Origin: Hydractinia symbiolongicarpus
Lineage: Eukaryota > Cnidaria > Hydrozoa > Anthoathecata > Hydractiniidae
Reading direction: 5' to 3'
DNA: 64,000 nt
NCBI RefSeq assembly: GCF_029227915.1
Contig: NC_079886.1
Span: 13,759,001 to 13,823,000, forward strand
This document shows, one piece after another, positions 25,344-38,125 of the stretch. Below the pieces are notes generated by a model that was not told where the DNA came from, made no database searches, and saw only the letters and a program-made list of their open reading frames with translations. Each line of letters starts with the position of its first letter. The first letter of the stretch is position 1. Made by a program: the position numbers and the translations under genes.

Positions 25344-28300
25344 ACTACAACGTCCTAAGTCGTTTTCCTTAGTGCCGTCGCTTTAGAATACTCTTAACTA
25401 CGTGCATCGTCCTATAAAGGCTGTAATATGGCCTTTTGCAGTCTAATAAAAACCTCGCACGTAAATCACGTGGTTTCACCTGTCTGCGCAGTCCTTCCAG
25501 TCTCAATGCGCTACAACGTCCCAAATCCTTTTCATTAGAGCCGTCGCCTTAGAATAGTCTTAACTACGTGCACAGTCCTATAAAGGCTGTAATATGGCCT
25601 TTTGCAGTCTAATAAAAGCCTAGCACGAAATCACGTGGTTCCATCTGCCTGCGCAGGTTACCGTTGGACTATTCCTTAAAGTCTCAATGCGCTACCACAT
25701 CCCAAGTCGTCTTCATTAGCGCCGTTGCTCTACAACACTATTAACTATGTGCACAGTCCAATAAAGACTGTAATATGGCCTTTTGCAGTCTAATAAAAGC
25801 CTCACACGTAAATCACGTGGTTTCACCCGTCTGCCCAGATTATCATTCGACTGTTCCTTCCAGTCTCGATGCACTTCAATGTTCCAAGTGGTTTTCCTTA
25901 GCGCCGTGGCCTTAGAACACTCTTAACTACGTGCACAGTCCTATAAAGACCGTAATATACCCTTTGGCAGTCCAATAAAGGCCGCACACGTAATTCACGC
26001 GGTTTCAGCTGCCCGCACAGGTTACCATAAGACTAGTCCTTCCAGTCTCAATGCACTACAACATTCCAAGTGGTTTTCCTTAGCGCTGTTGCCTGAGAAC
26101 TCTCTTAACTACGTGCACAGTCCAATAAAAGGTGTAATGTGGCCCTTTGCGGTCTAATAAAAGCCTCACACGTAAATCACGTGGTTCCATGAGTCTGTGC
26201 AGGTTACCATTGGCTTAGTCCTTCCAGTCTTGATGCACTACAACGTCCCAAGTTGTTTTCATTAGCGCCATTCCATTAGAACACTCTTAACTACGTGCAC
26301 AGTCCTATAAAGGCTGTAATATGGCCTTTTGCAGTCTAATAAAAGCCTCACACGTAAATCACGTGGTTCCATCTGCCTGCGCAAGTTGCCATTAGACTAG
26401 TCCTTCCAGTCTCAATGCACTACAACGTTCCAAGTGGTTTTCCTTAGCGCTGTTGCCTTATAACTCTCTTAACTACGTGCACAGTCCAATAAAAGGTGTA
26501 ATGTAGCCTTTTGCAGTCTAATAAAGGCCTGACACGTAAATCACGTAGTTCCATCTGCCTGTGCACGTTACCATTGCACTATTCCTTCCAGTTTCAATGC
26601 GCTACAACGTCCCAAGTCGTTTTCATTAGCGTCGCTGCCTTACAACACTCTTAACTACGTGCACAGTCCTATAAAGGCTGCAATATGGCCTTTTGCAGTC
26701 TAATAAAAACCTTGCACGTAAATCACGCGGTTTCATCTATCTGCGCAGGTTACCATTGGACTAGTCCTTCCAGTCTCAATGCGCTACAACTTCCCAAGTC
26801 CTTTTCATTAGAGCCGTTGCCTTAGAACACTCTTAACTACGTGCACAGTCCTATAAAGGCTGTAATATGGCCCTTTGCGGTCTAATAAAAGCCTCACACA
26901 TAAATCACGTGGTTCCATCTGCCTGTGCAGGTTACCATTTGACCTTTTCTATACAGTCTCAATGTGCTACAGCGTCCCAAGTGGTTTTCAATACCGCCGT
27001 TGCTTTACAACACTGTTAACTGCGTGCACAGTCCAATAACGGCTGTAATATGACCTTTTGCAGTCTAGTAAAGGCCTCATACGTAATTAATGTGGTTCCA
27101 TCTGCCTGTGCAGGTTACCATTGCACTGTTCTTTCCAGTTTCATGCGCTACCACGTCCCAAGTCGTTTTCATTAGCGCCATTGCCTTACAACACTCTTAA
27201 CTACGTGTGCACAGTCCAATAAAGGGTGTAATATAGCCTTTTGCAGTCTAATAAAAGCCTCACACGTAAATCACGTGGTTCCATCTGTCTGTGCAGGTTA
27301 CCATTGGCCTAGTCCTTCCAGTCTCAATGCACTACATCTTCCCAAGTCGTTTTCCTTAGTGCCGTCGCTTTAGAACACTCTTAACTACGTGCATCGTCCT
27401 ATAAAGGCTGTAATATGGCCTTTTGCAGTCTAATAAAGGCCTCATACGTAATTAATGTGGTTCCATCTGCCTGTGCAGGTTACCATTGCACTGTTTTTTC
27501 CAGTTTCATGCGCTACCACGTCCCAAGTCGTTTTCATTAGCGCCATTGCCTTACAACACTCATAACTACGTGTGCACAGTCCAATAAAGGGTGTAATATA
27601 GCCTTTTGCAGTCTAATAAAAGCCTCACACGTAAATCACGTGGTTCCATCTGTCTGTGCAGGTTACCATTGGCCTAGTCCTTCCAGTCTCAATGCACTAC
27701 ATCTTCCCAAGTCAATTTCCTTAGTGCCGTCGCTTTAGAACACTCTTAACTACGTGCATCGTCCTATAAAGGCTGTAATATGGCCTTTTGCAGTCTAATA
27801 AAGGCCTCATGCGTAATTAACGTGGTTCCATCTGCCTGTGCAGGTTACCATTACACTGTTCTTTCCAGTTTCATGCGCTACCATGTCCCAAGTCGTTTTC
27901 ATTAGCGCCGTTGCCTTACAACACTCTTAACTACGTGCACAGTCCTATAAAGGCTGTAATGTGGCCTTTTGAAGTCTAATAAAGGTCTGACACGTAAATC
28001 ACGTGCTTCCATCTGCCTGCGCAGGTTACCATTGCATTATTCCTTCCAGTCTCAATGGGCTACAACGTCCTAAGTCGTTTTCATTAGCGCCGTTGCCTTA
28101 CAACACTCTTAACTACGTGCACAGTCCTATAAAGGCTGTAATATGGCCTTTTGCAGTCTAGTAAAAGCCTCACACGTAAATCACGTGGTTCCATCTGCCT
28201 GCGCAAGTTGCCATTGGACTATTCCTTACAGTCTCAATGTGCTACAACGTCCCAAGTCGTCTTCATTAGCGCCGTTGCTTTACAACACTATTAACTAAGT

Positions 28301-29690
28301 TCACCGTCCTATAAAGTCTGTAATATTGCCTTTTGCAGTCTCATAAAGGCCTCACACGTAAATCACGTGGTTTCATGTGCCTGTGCAGGTTACCATTGGC
28401 CTAGTCCTTCCAGTCTCAATGCGCTACAACGTCCTAAGTCGTTTTCCTTAGTGCCGTCGCTTTAGAACACTCTTAACTACGTACATCGTCCTATAAAGGC
28501 TGTAATATGGCCTTTTGCAGTCTAATAAAGGCCTGACACGTAAATCACATGCTTCCATCTGCTTGCTCAGGTTACCATTGGCCTAGTCCTTCCAGTCTCA
28601 ATGCGCTACAACGTCCCAAGTCCTTTTCATTAGAGCCGTTGCCTTAGAACACTCTTAACTACGTGTGCACAGTCCAATAATTGTGTAATTTAGCCTTTTG
28701 GAGTCTAATAAAAGCCTCACACGTAAATCACGTGGTTCCATCTGTCTGTGCAGGTTACCATTGGCCTAGTCCTTTCAGTCTCAACGCACTACATCGTCCC
28801 AAGTCGTTTTCCTTAGTGCCGTTGCTTTATACACTCTTAACTACGTGCATCGTCCTATAAAGGCTGTAATATGGCCTTTTGCAGTCTAATAAAGGCTTGA
28901 CACGTAAATCACGTGCTTCCATGTGCTTGCGCAGGTTACCATTGGCCTAGTCCTTCCAGTCTCAATGCGCTACAACGTCCCAAGTCGTTTTCATTGGCGC
29001 CGTTGCCTTAGAATACTCTTAACTACGTGCACAGTCCTGTAAAGGCTGTAATATGGCCTTTTCCAGTCTAATAAAAGGCTCACACGTAAATCACGTGGTT
29101 CCATCTGCCTGCGCAGGTCACCATTGGACTATTCCTTAAAGTCTCAATGCGCTACCACATCCTAAGTCGCCTTCATTAGAGCCGTTGCCTTAGAACACTC
29201 GTAACTACGTGCACAGTCCTTTAAAGGCTGTAATATGGCCCTTTGCGGTCTAAAAAAAGCCTCACACATAAATCACGTGGTTCCATCTGCCTGTGCAGGT
29301 TACCATTGGACTATTCCTTACAGTCTCAATGTGCTACCAAGTCCCAAGTCGTTTTCAATACCGCCGTTGCTTTACAACACTGTTAACTGCGTGCACAGTC
29401 CAATAAAGGCTGTAATGTGACCTTTTGCAGTCTAATAAAGGCCTCATACGTAATTAATGTGGTTTCACCTGTCTGCGCAGGTTACCATTGGACTAGTCTT
29501 TCCAGTCTCAATGCGCTACAACGTCCCAAGTCCTTTTCATTAGAGCCGTTGCCTTAGAACACTCTTAACTACGTGCACAGTCCTATAAAGGCTGTAATAT
29601 GGCCCTTTGCGGTCTAATAAAAGCCTCACACATAAATCACGTGGTTCCATCTGCCTGTGCAGATTACCATTGGACTAATCCTTACAGTCT
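25344..29690 (+). repeat. Higher-order unit C, second full ~24-monomer copy
   Basis: Matches unit A over its whole length at an offset of 5793 bp (20991 to 26784; 23443 to 29235 with one base lost near 28681). It ends near 29690, where unit A's TGCACTACAACGTCC junction is replaced by TGTGCTACCAAGTCCC. Differences from A are very few, for example AGGTTTCC in A versus AGGTTACC in C. It keeps the 16-bp deletion (25491/25492). Confidence 0.9.
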
Positions 29691-29814
29691 CAATGTGCTA
29701 CCAAGTCCCAAGTCGTTTTCAATACCGCCGTTGCTTTACAACACTGTTAACTGCGTGCACAGTCCAATAAAGGCTGTAATATGACCTTTTGCAGTCTAAT
29801 AAAGGCCTCATACG

Positions 29815-31095
29815 TAATTAATGTGGTTCCATCTGCCTGTGCAGGTTACCATTGCACTGTTCTTTCCAGTTTCATGCGCTACCACGTCCCAAGTCGTTTT
29901 CATTAGCGCCGTTGCCTTACAACACTCTTAACTACGTGCACAGTCCTATAAAGTCTGTAATATGGCCTTTTGCAGTCTAATAACGGTCTGACACGTAAAT
30001 CACGTGCTTCCATCTGCTTGCGCAGGTTATCATTGGCCTAGTCCTTCCAGTCTCAATGCGCTACAACGTCCCAAGTCGTTTTCATTGGCGCCGTTGCCTT
30101 AGAATACTCTTAACTACGTGCACAGTCCTATTAAGGCTGTAATATTGCCTTTTGCAGTCTAATAAAAGCCTCACACGAAAATCACGTGGTTCCATCTGCC
30201 TGCGCAGGTTGCCATTGCACTATTCCTTCTAGTCTCAATGCGCTTCAACGTCCCAAGTTGTTTTCATTAGCGCCGTTGCCTTACAACACTCTTAACTACG
30301 TGCACAGTCCTATAAAGGCTGTAATATGGCCTTTTGCAGTCTAATAAAAGCCTCGCACGTAAATCACGCGGTTTTACCTGTCTGCGCAGGTTACCATTGG
30401 ACTAGTCCTTCCAATCTCGATGCACTACAACGTCCCAAGTCGTCTTCATTAGCGCCGTTGCTTTACAACACCATTAACTACGTTCACCGTCCTATAAAGG
30501 CTGTAATATTGCCTTTTGCAGTCTAATAAACGCCTCATACGTAATTAATGTGGTTCCATCTGCCTGTGCAGGTTACCATTGCACTGTTCTTTCCAGTTTC
30601 ATGCGCTACCACGTCCCAAGTCGTTTTCATTAGCGCCGTTGCCTTACAACACTCTTAACTACGTGCACAGTCTTATAAAGTCTGTAATATGGCCTTTTGC
30701 AGTCTAATAATGGTCTGACACGTAAATCACGTGCTTCCATCTGCTTGCGCAGGTTATCATTGGCCTAGTCCTTCCAGTCTCAATGCGCTACAACGTCCCA
30801 AGTCGTTTTCATTGGCGCCGTTGCCTTAGAATACTCTTAACTACGTGCACAATTCCTATTAAGGCTGTAATATTGCCTTTTGCAGTCTAATAAAAGCCTC
30901 ACACGAAAATCACGTGGTTCCATCTGCCTGCACAGGTTGCCATTGCACTATTCCTTCCAGTCTCAATGCGCTACAACGTCCCAAGTTGTTTTCATTAGCG
31001 CCGTTGCCTTACAACACTCTTAACTACGTGCACAGTCCTATAAAGGCTGTAATATGGCCTTTTGCAGTCTAATAAAAGCCTCGCACGTAAATCAC
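29815..31095 (+). repeat. 4-monomer (727 bp) repeat
   Basis: The block at about 29815-30365 recurs at about 30542-31092, offset 727 bp (four monomers). It is tracked by GCAGGTTATCATTGGCC at 30022 and 30749 and by the CCTATTAAGGCTGTAATATT variant in the following monomer. The second copy has one extra base in CACAATTCCTATT (near 30851). Confidence 0.75.
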
Positions 31096-31132
31096 GCGGT
31101 TTTACCTGTCTGCGCAGGTTACCATTGGACTA

Positions 31133-32581
31133 GTCCTTCCAGTCTCAATGCGCTACAACGTCCCAAGTTGTTTTCATTAGCGACATTGCATTAGAACACT
31201 CTTAACTACGTGCACAGTCCTATAAAGACTGTAATATGGCCTTTTGCAGTCTAATAAAAGCCTCACACGTAAATCACGTGGTTCCATCTGCCTGCGCAGT
31301 TTACCATTGCACTATTCCTTCCAGTCTCCATGCGCTACAACGTCCCAAGTCCTTTTCATTAGAGCCGTTGCCTTAGAACACTCTTAACTACGTACACAGT
31401 CCTATAGAGGCTGTAATATGGCCCTTTGCGGTCTAATAAAAGCCTCACACGTAAATCACGTGGTTCCATCTGCCCGTGCAGGTTACCATTGCACTGTTCT
31501 TTCCAGTCTCATGCGCTACCACGTCCCAAGTCGTTTTCATTAGCGCCTTTGCCTTACAACACTCTTAACTACGTGTGCACAGTCCAATAAAGGGTGTAAT
31601 ATAGCCTTTTGCCCTCTAATAAAAGCCTCGCACGTAAATCACGTGCTTCCATCTGCTTGCGCAGGTTACCATTGCACTATTCCTTCCAGTCTCAATGCGC
31701 TACAACGTCCCAAGTTGTTTTCATTAGCGCCGTTGCCTTACAACACTCTTAACTACGTGCACAGTCCTATAAAGGCTGTAATATGGCCTTTTGCAGTCTA
31801 ATAAAAGCCTCGCACGTAAATCACGCGGTTTCACCTGTCTGCACAGGTTACCATTGGACTAGTCCTTCCAATCTCGATGCATTACAACGTCCCAAGTCGT
31901 CTTCATTAGCGCCGTTGCTTTACAACACCATTAACTACGTTCACCGTACTATAAAGGCTGTAATATTGCCTTTTGCAGTCTCATAAAGGCCTCACACGTA
32001 AATCACGTGCTTCCATCTGCTTGCGCAGGTTACCATTGGCCTGGTCCTTCCAGTCTCAATGCGCTACAACGTCCCAAGTTGTTTTCATTAGCGACATTGC
32101 ATTAGAACACTCTTAACTACGTGCACAGTCCTATAAAGACTGTAATATGGCCTTTTGCAGTCTAATAAAAGCCTCACACGTAAATCACGTGGTTCCATCT
32201 GCCTGCGCAGTTTACCATTGCACTATTCCTTCCAGTCTCCATGCGCTACAACGTCCCAAGTCCTTTTCATTAGAGCCGTTGCCTTAGAACACTCTTAACT
32301 ACGTACACAGTCCTATAGAGGCTGTAATATGGCCCTTTGCGGTCTAATAAAAGCCTCACACGTAAATCACGTGGTTCCATCTGCCCGTGCAGGTTACCAT
32401 TGCACTGTTCTTTCCAGTCTCATGCGCTACCACGTCCCAAGTCGTTTTCATTAGCGCCTTTGCCTTACAACACTCTTAACTACGTGTGCTCAGTCCAATA
32501 AAGGGTGTAATATAGCCTTTTGCACTCTAACAAAAGCCTCGCACGTAAATCACGTGCTTCCATCTGCTTGCGCAGGTTACC
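31133..32581 (+). repeat. 5-monomer (911 bp) repeat, third locus
   Basis: The block at about 31133-31670 recurs at 32044-32581, offset 911 bp. Shared rare variants are AGCGACATTGCATTAG, CCAGTCTCCATGCGC and CCTATAGAGGCTG. The copies separate downstream where GGTTACCATTGCAC changes to GGTTACCATTGGCC. Confidence 0.78.
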
Positions 32582-33046
32582 ATTGGCCTAGTCCTTCCAG
32601 TCTAAATGCGCTACAACGTCCCAATTCGTTTTCATTGGCGCCGTTGCCTTAGAATACTCTTAACTACGTGCACAGTCCTATAAAGGCTGTAATATGGCCT
32701 TTGGCAGTCTAATAAAAGCCTCACACGAAAATCACGTGGTTCCATCTGCCTGTTCAGGTTGCCATTGCACTATTCCTTCCAGTCTCAATGCGCTACAACG
32801 TCCCAAGTTGTTTTCATTAGCGCCGTTGCCTTACAACACTCTTAACTACGTGCACAGTCCTATAAAGGCTGTAATATGGCCTTTTGCAGTCTAATAAAAG
32901 CCTCGCACGTAAATCACGCGGTTTCACCTGTCTGCGCAGGTTACCATTGGACTAGTCCTTCCAATCTCGATGCACTATAACGTCCCAAGTCGTCTTCATT
33001 AGCGCCGTTGCTTTACAACACCATTAACTACGTTCACCGTCCTACA

Positions 33047-36000
33047 AAGACTGTAATATGGCCTTTTGCAGTCTAATAAAAGCCTCACACGTAAATCACG
33101 TGGTTCCATCTGCCTGCGCAGTTTACCTTTACACTATTTCTTCCAGTCTCCATGCGCTACAACGTCCCAAATCCTTTTCATTAGAGCCATTGCCTTAGAA
33201 CACTCTTAACTGCGTGTGCACAGTCCAATAAAGGGTGTAATATAGCCTTTTGCACTCTAATAAAAGCCTCGCACGTAAATCACGCGGTTTCACTTGTCTG
33301 CGCAGGTTACCATTGGACTAGTCCTTCCAGTCTCGATGCTGTACAACATCCCAAGTAGTCTTCATTAGCGCCGTTGCTTTACAACACTATAAACTACGTT
33401 CACCGTCCTATAAAGGCTGTAATATTGCCTTTTGCAGTCTCATAAAGGCCTCACACGTAAATCACATGGTTCCATCTGCCTGTGCAGGTTACCATTGGCC
33501 TAGTCCTTCCAGTCTCAATGCACTACAACGTCCTAAGTCGTTTTCCTTAGTACCGTTGCCTTAGAACACTCTTAACTACGTACACAGTCCTATAGAGGCT
33601 GTAATATGGCCCTTTGCGGTCTAATAAAAGCCTTACACGTAAATCACGTGGTTCCATCTGCCCGTGCAGGTTACCATTGCACTGTTCTTTCCAGTCTCAT
33701 GCGCTACCACGTCCCAAGTCGTTTTCATTAGCGCCTTTGCCTTACAACACTCTTAACTACGTGTGCACAGTCCAATAAAGGGTGTAATATAGCCTTTTGC
33801 ACTCTAATAAAAGCCTCGCACGTAAATCACGTGCTTCCATCTGCTTGCGCAGGTTACCATTGGCCTAGTCCTTCCAGTCTAAATGCGCTGCAACGTTCCA
33901 AATCGTTTTCATTGGCGCCGTTGCCTTAGAATTCTCTTAACTACGTGCACAGTCCTATAAAGGCTGTAATATGGCCCTTTGCGGTCTAATAAAAGCCTCA
34001 CACGAAAATCACGTGGTTCCATCTGCCTGTGCAGGTTACCATTGCACTGTTCTTTCCAGTCTCATGCGCTACCACGCCCCAAGTCGTTTTCATTAGCGCC
34101 TTTGCCTTAGAACACTCTTAACTACGTGCACAGTCCTATAAAGGCTGTAATATGGCCCTTTGCGGTCTAATAAAAGCCTCACACATAAATCACGTGGTTC
34201 CATCTGCCTGTGCAGGTTACCATTGGACTATTCCTTACAGTCTCAATGTGCTAACAAGTCCCAAGTCGTTTTCAATACCGCCGTTGCTTTACAACACTGT
34301 TAACTGCGTGCACAGTCCAATAAAGGCTGTTTTGCAGTCTAATAAAGGCCTCATACGTAATTAATGTGGTTCCATCTGCCTGTGCAGGTTACCATTGCAC
34401 TGTTCTTTCCAGTTTCATGCGCTACCACGTCCCAAGTCGTTTTCATTAGCGACGTTGCCTTACAACACTCTTAACTACGTGCACAGTCCTATAAAGTCTG
34501 TAATATGGCCTTTTGCAGTCTAATAAAGGTCTGACACGTAAATCACGTGCTTCCATCTGCTTGCGCAGGTTATCATTGGCCTAGTCCTTCCAGTCTAAAT
34601 GCGCTGCAACGTTCCAAATCGTTTTCATTGGCGCCGTTGCCTTAGAATTCTCTTAACTACGTGCACAGTCCTATAAAGGCTGTAATATGGCCCTTTGCGG
34701 TCTAATAAAAGCCTCACACGTAAATCACGTGGTTCCATCTGCCTGTGCAGGTTACCATTGCACTGTTCTTTCCAGTCTCATGCGCTACCACGCCCCAAGT
34801 CCTTTTCATTAGCGCCTTTGCCTTAGAACACTCTTAACTACGTGCACAGTCTTATAAAGGCTGTAATATGGCCATTTGCGGTCTAATAAAAGCCTCACAC
34901 ATAAATCACGTGGTTCCATCTGCCTGTGCAGGTTACCATTGGACTATTCCTTACAGTCTCAATGTGCTACCAAGTCCCAAGTCGTTTTCAAAACCGCCGT
35001 TGCTTTACAACACTGTTAACTGCGTGCACAGTCCAATAAAGGCTGTTTTGCAGTCTAATAAAGGCCTCATACGTAATTAATGTGGTTCCATCTGCCTGTG
35101 CAGGTTACCATTGCACTGTTCTTTCCAGTTTCATGCGCTACCACGTCCCAAGTCGTTTTCATTAGCGACGTTGCCTTACAACACTCTTAACTACGTGCAC
35201 AGTCCTATAAAGTCTGTAATATGGCCTTTTGCAGTCTAATAAAGGTCCGACACGTAAATCACGTGCTTCCATCTGCTTGCGCAGGTTATCATTGGCCTAG
35301 TCCTTCCAGTCTCAATGCGCTACAACGTCCCAATTCGTTTTCATTGGCGCCGTTGCATTAGAATACTCTTAACTACGTGCACAGTCCTATAAAGGCTGTA
35401 ATATGGCCTTTTGCAGTCTAATAAAAGCCTCACACGAAAATCACGTTGTTCCATCTGCCTGTTCAGGTTGCCATTGCACTATTCCTTCCAGTCTCAATGC
35501 GCTACAACGAATCAAGTTGTTTTCATTAGCGCCGTTGCCTTACAACACTCTTAACTACGTGCACAGTCCTATAAAGGCTGTAATATGGCCTTTTGCAGTC
35601 TAATAAAAGCCTCGCACGTAAATCACGCGGTTGCACCTGTCTGCGCAGGTTACCATTGGACTAGTCCTTCCAATCTCGATGCACTATAACGTCCCAAGTC
35701 GTCTTCATTAGCGCCGTTGCTTTACAACACCATTAACTACGTTCACCGTCCTATAAAGGCTGTAATATTGCCTTTTGCAGTCTCATAAAGGCCTCACACG
35801 TAAATCACGTGCTTCCATCTGCTTGCGCAGGTTACCATTGGCCTAGTCCTTCCAGTCTCAATGCGCTACAACGTCCCAAGTTGTTTTCATTAGCGACATT
35901 GCATTAGAACACTCTTAACTACGTGCACAGTCCTACAAAGACTGTAATATGGCCTTTTGCAGTCTAATAAAAGCCTCACACGTAAATCACGTGGTTCCAT

Positions 36001-38125
36001 CTGCCTGCGCAGTTTACCTTTGCACTATTCCTTCCAGTCTCCATGCGCTACAACGTCCCAAGTCCATTTCATTAGAGCCGTTGCCTTAGAACACTCTTAA
36101 CTACGTGTGCACAGTCCAATAAAGGGTGTAATATAGCCTTTTGCTCTCTAATAAAAGCCTCACACGTAAATCACGTGGTTCCATCTGCCCGTGCAGGTTA
36201 CCATTGCACTGTTCTTTCCAGTCTCATGCGCTACCACGTCCCAAGTCGTTTTCATTAGCGCCTTTGCCTTACAACACTCTTAACTACGTGTGCACAGTCC
36301 AATAAAGGGTGTAATATAGCCTTTTGCACTCTAATAAAGGTCTGACACGTAAATCACGTGCTTCCATCTGCCTGCGCAGGTTACCATTGCATTATTCCTT
36401 CCAGTCTCAATGCGCTGCAACGTTCCAAATCGTTTTCATTGGCGCCGTTGCCTTAGAATTCTCTTAACTACGTGCACAGTCCTATAAAGGCTGTAATATG
36501 GCCCTTTGCGGTCTAATAAAAGCCTCACACGTAAATCACGTGGTTCCATCTGCCTGTGCAGGTTACCATTGCACTGTTCTTTCCAGTCTCATGCGCTACC
36601 ACGCCCCAAGTCGTTTTCATTAGCGCCTTTGCCTTGAACACTCTTAACTACGTGCACAGTCCTATAAAGGCTGTAATATGGCCCTTTGCGGTCTAATAAA
36701 AGCCTCACACATAAATCACGTGGTTCCATCTGCCTGTGCAGGTTACCATTGGACTATTCCTTACAGTCTCAATGTGCTACCAAGTCCCAAGTCGTTTTCA
36801 ATACCGCCGTTGCTTTACAACACTGTTAACTGCGTGCACAGTCCAATAAAGGCTGTTTTGCAGTCTAATAAAGGCCTCATACGTAATTAATGTGGTTCCA
36901 TCTGCCTGTGCAGGTTACCATTGCACTGTTCTTTCCAGTTTCATGCGCTACCACGTCCCAAGTCGTTTTCATTAGCGACGTTGCCTTACAACACTCTTAA
37001 CTACGTGCACAGTCCTATAAAGTCTGTAATATGGCCTTTTGCAGTCTAATAAAGGTCTGACACGTAAATCACGTGGTTCCATCTGCCTGCGCAGGTTGCC
37101 ATTGCACTATTCCTTCCAGTCTCAATGCGCTACAACGTCCCAAGTTGTTTTCATTAGCACCGTTGCCTTACAACACTCTTAACTACGTGCACAGTCCTAT
37201 AAAGGCTGTAATATGGCCTTTTGCAGTCTAATAAAAGCCTCGCACGTAAATCACGCGGTTTCACCTGTCTGCGCAGGTTACCATTGGACTAGTCCTTCCA
37301 ATCTCGATGCACTACAACGTCCCAAGTCGTCTTCATTAGCGCCGTTGCTTTACAACACCATTAACTACGTTCACCGTCCTATAAAGGCTGTAATATTGCC
37401 TTTTGCAGTCTCATAAAGGCCTCCCATGTAAATCACGTGCTTCCATCTGCTTGCGCAGGTTACCATTGGCCTAGTCCTTCCAGTCTCAATGCGCTACAAC
37501 GTCCCAAGTTGTTTTCATTAGCGACATTGTATTAGAACACTCTTAACTACGTGCACAGTCCTACAAAGACTGTAATATAGCCTTTTGCAGTCTAATAAAA
37601 GCCTCACACGTAAATCACGTGGTTCCATCTGCCTGCGCAGTTTACCTTAGCACCATTCCTTCCAGTCTCCATGCGCTACAACGTTCCAAGTCCTTTTCAT
37701 TAGAGCCGTTGCCTTAGAACACTCTTAACTACGTGTGCACAGTCCAATAAAGGGTGTAATATAGCCTTTTGCACTCTAATAAAAGCCTCGCACGTAAATC
37801 ACGCGGTTTCACTTGTCTGCGCAGGTTACCATTGGACTAGTCCTTCCAGTCTCGATGCTCTACAACGTCCCAAGTAGTCTTCATTAGCGCCGTCGCTTTA
37901 CAACACTATAAACTACGTTCACCTCCTATAAAGGCTGTAATATTGCCTTTTGCAGTCTCATAAAGGCCTCACACGTAAATCACATGGTTCAATCTGCCTG
38001 TGCAGGTTACCATTGGCCTAGTCCTTCCAGTCTCAATGCACTACAACGTCCTAAGTCGTTTTCCTTAGCGACATTGCATTAGAACACTCTTAACTACGTG
38101 CATAGTCCTATAAAGACTGTAATAT
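33047..38125 (+). repeat. ~11-kb superrepeat, copy 1 matching part
   Basis: This block has a counterpart at about 44.1-49.7 kb. The offset is 11041 bp at 34152/45193 and 11040 at 34868/45908. It becomes 10858 after one monomer (35421-35602) present only here, 11222 at 36678/47900, 11404 at 37213/48617 and 11586 at 38124/49710. The steps of ~182 bp are whole-monomer gains and losses within a long duplicated unit. Confidence 0.82.
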
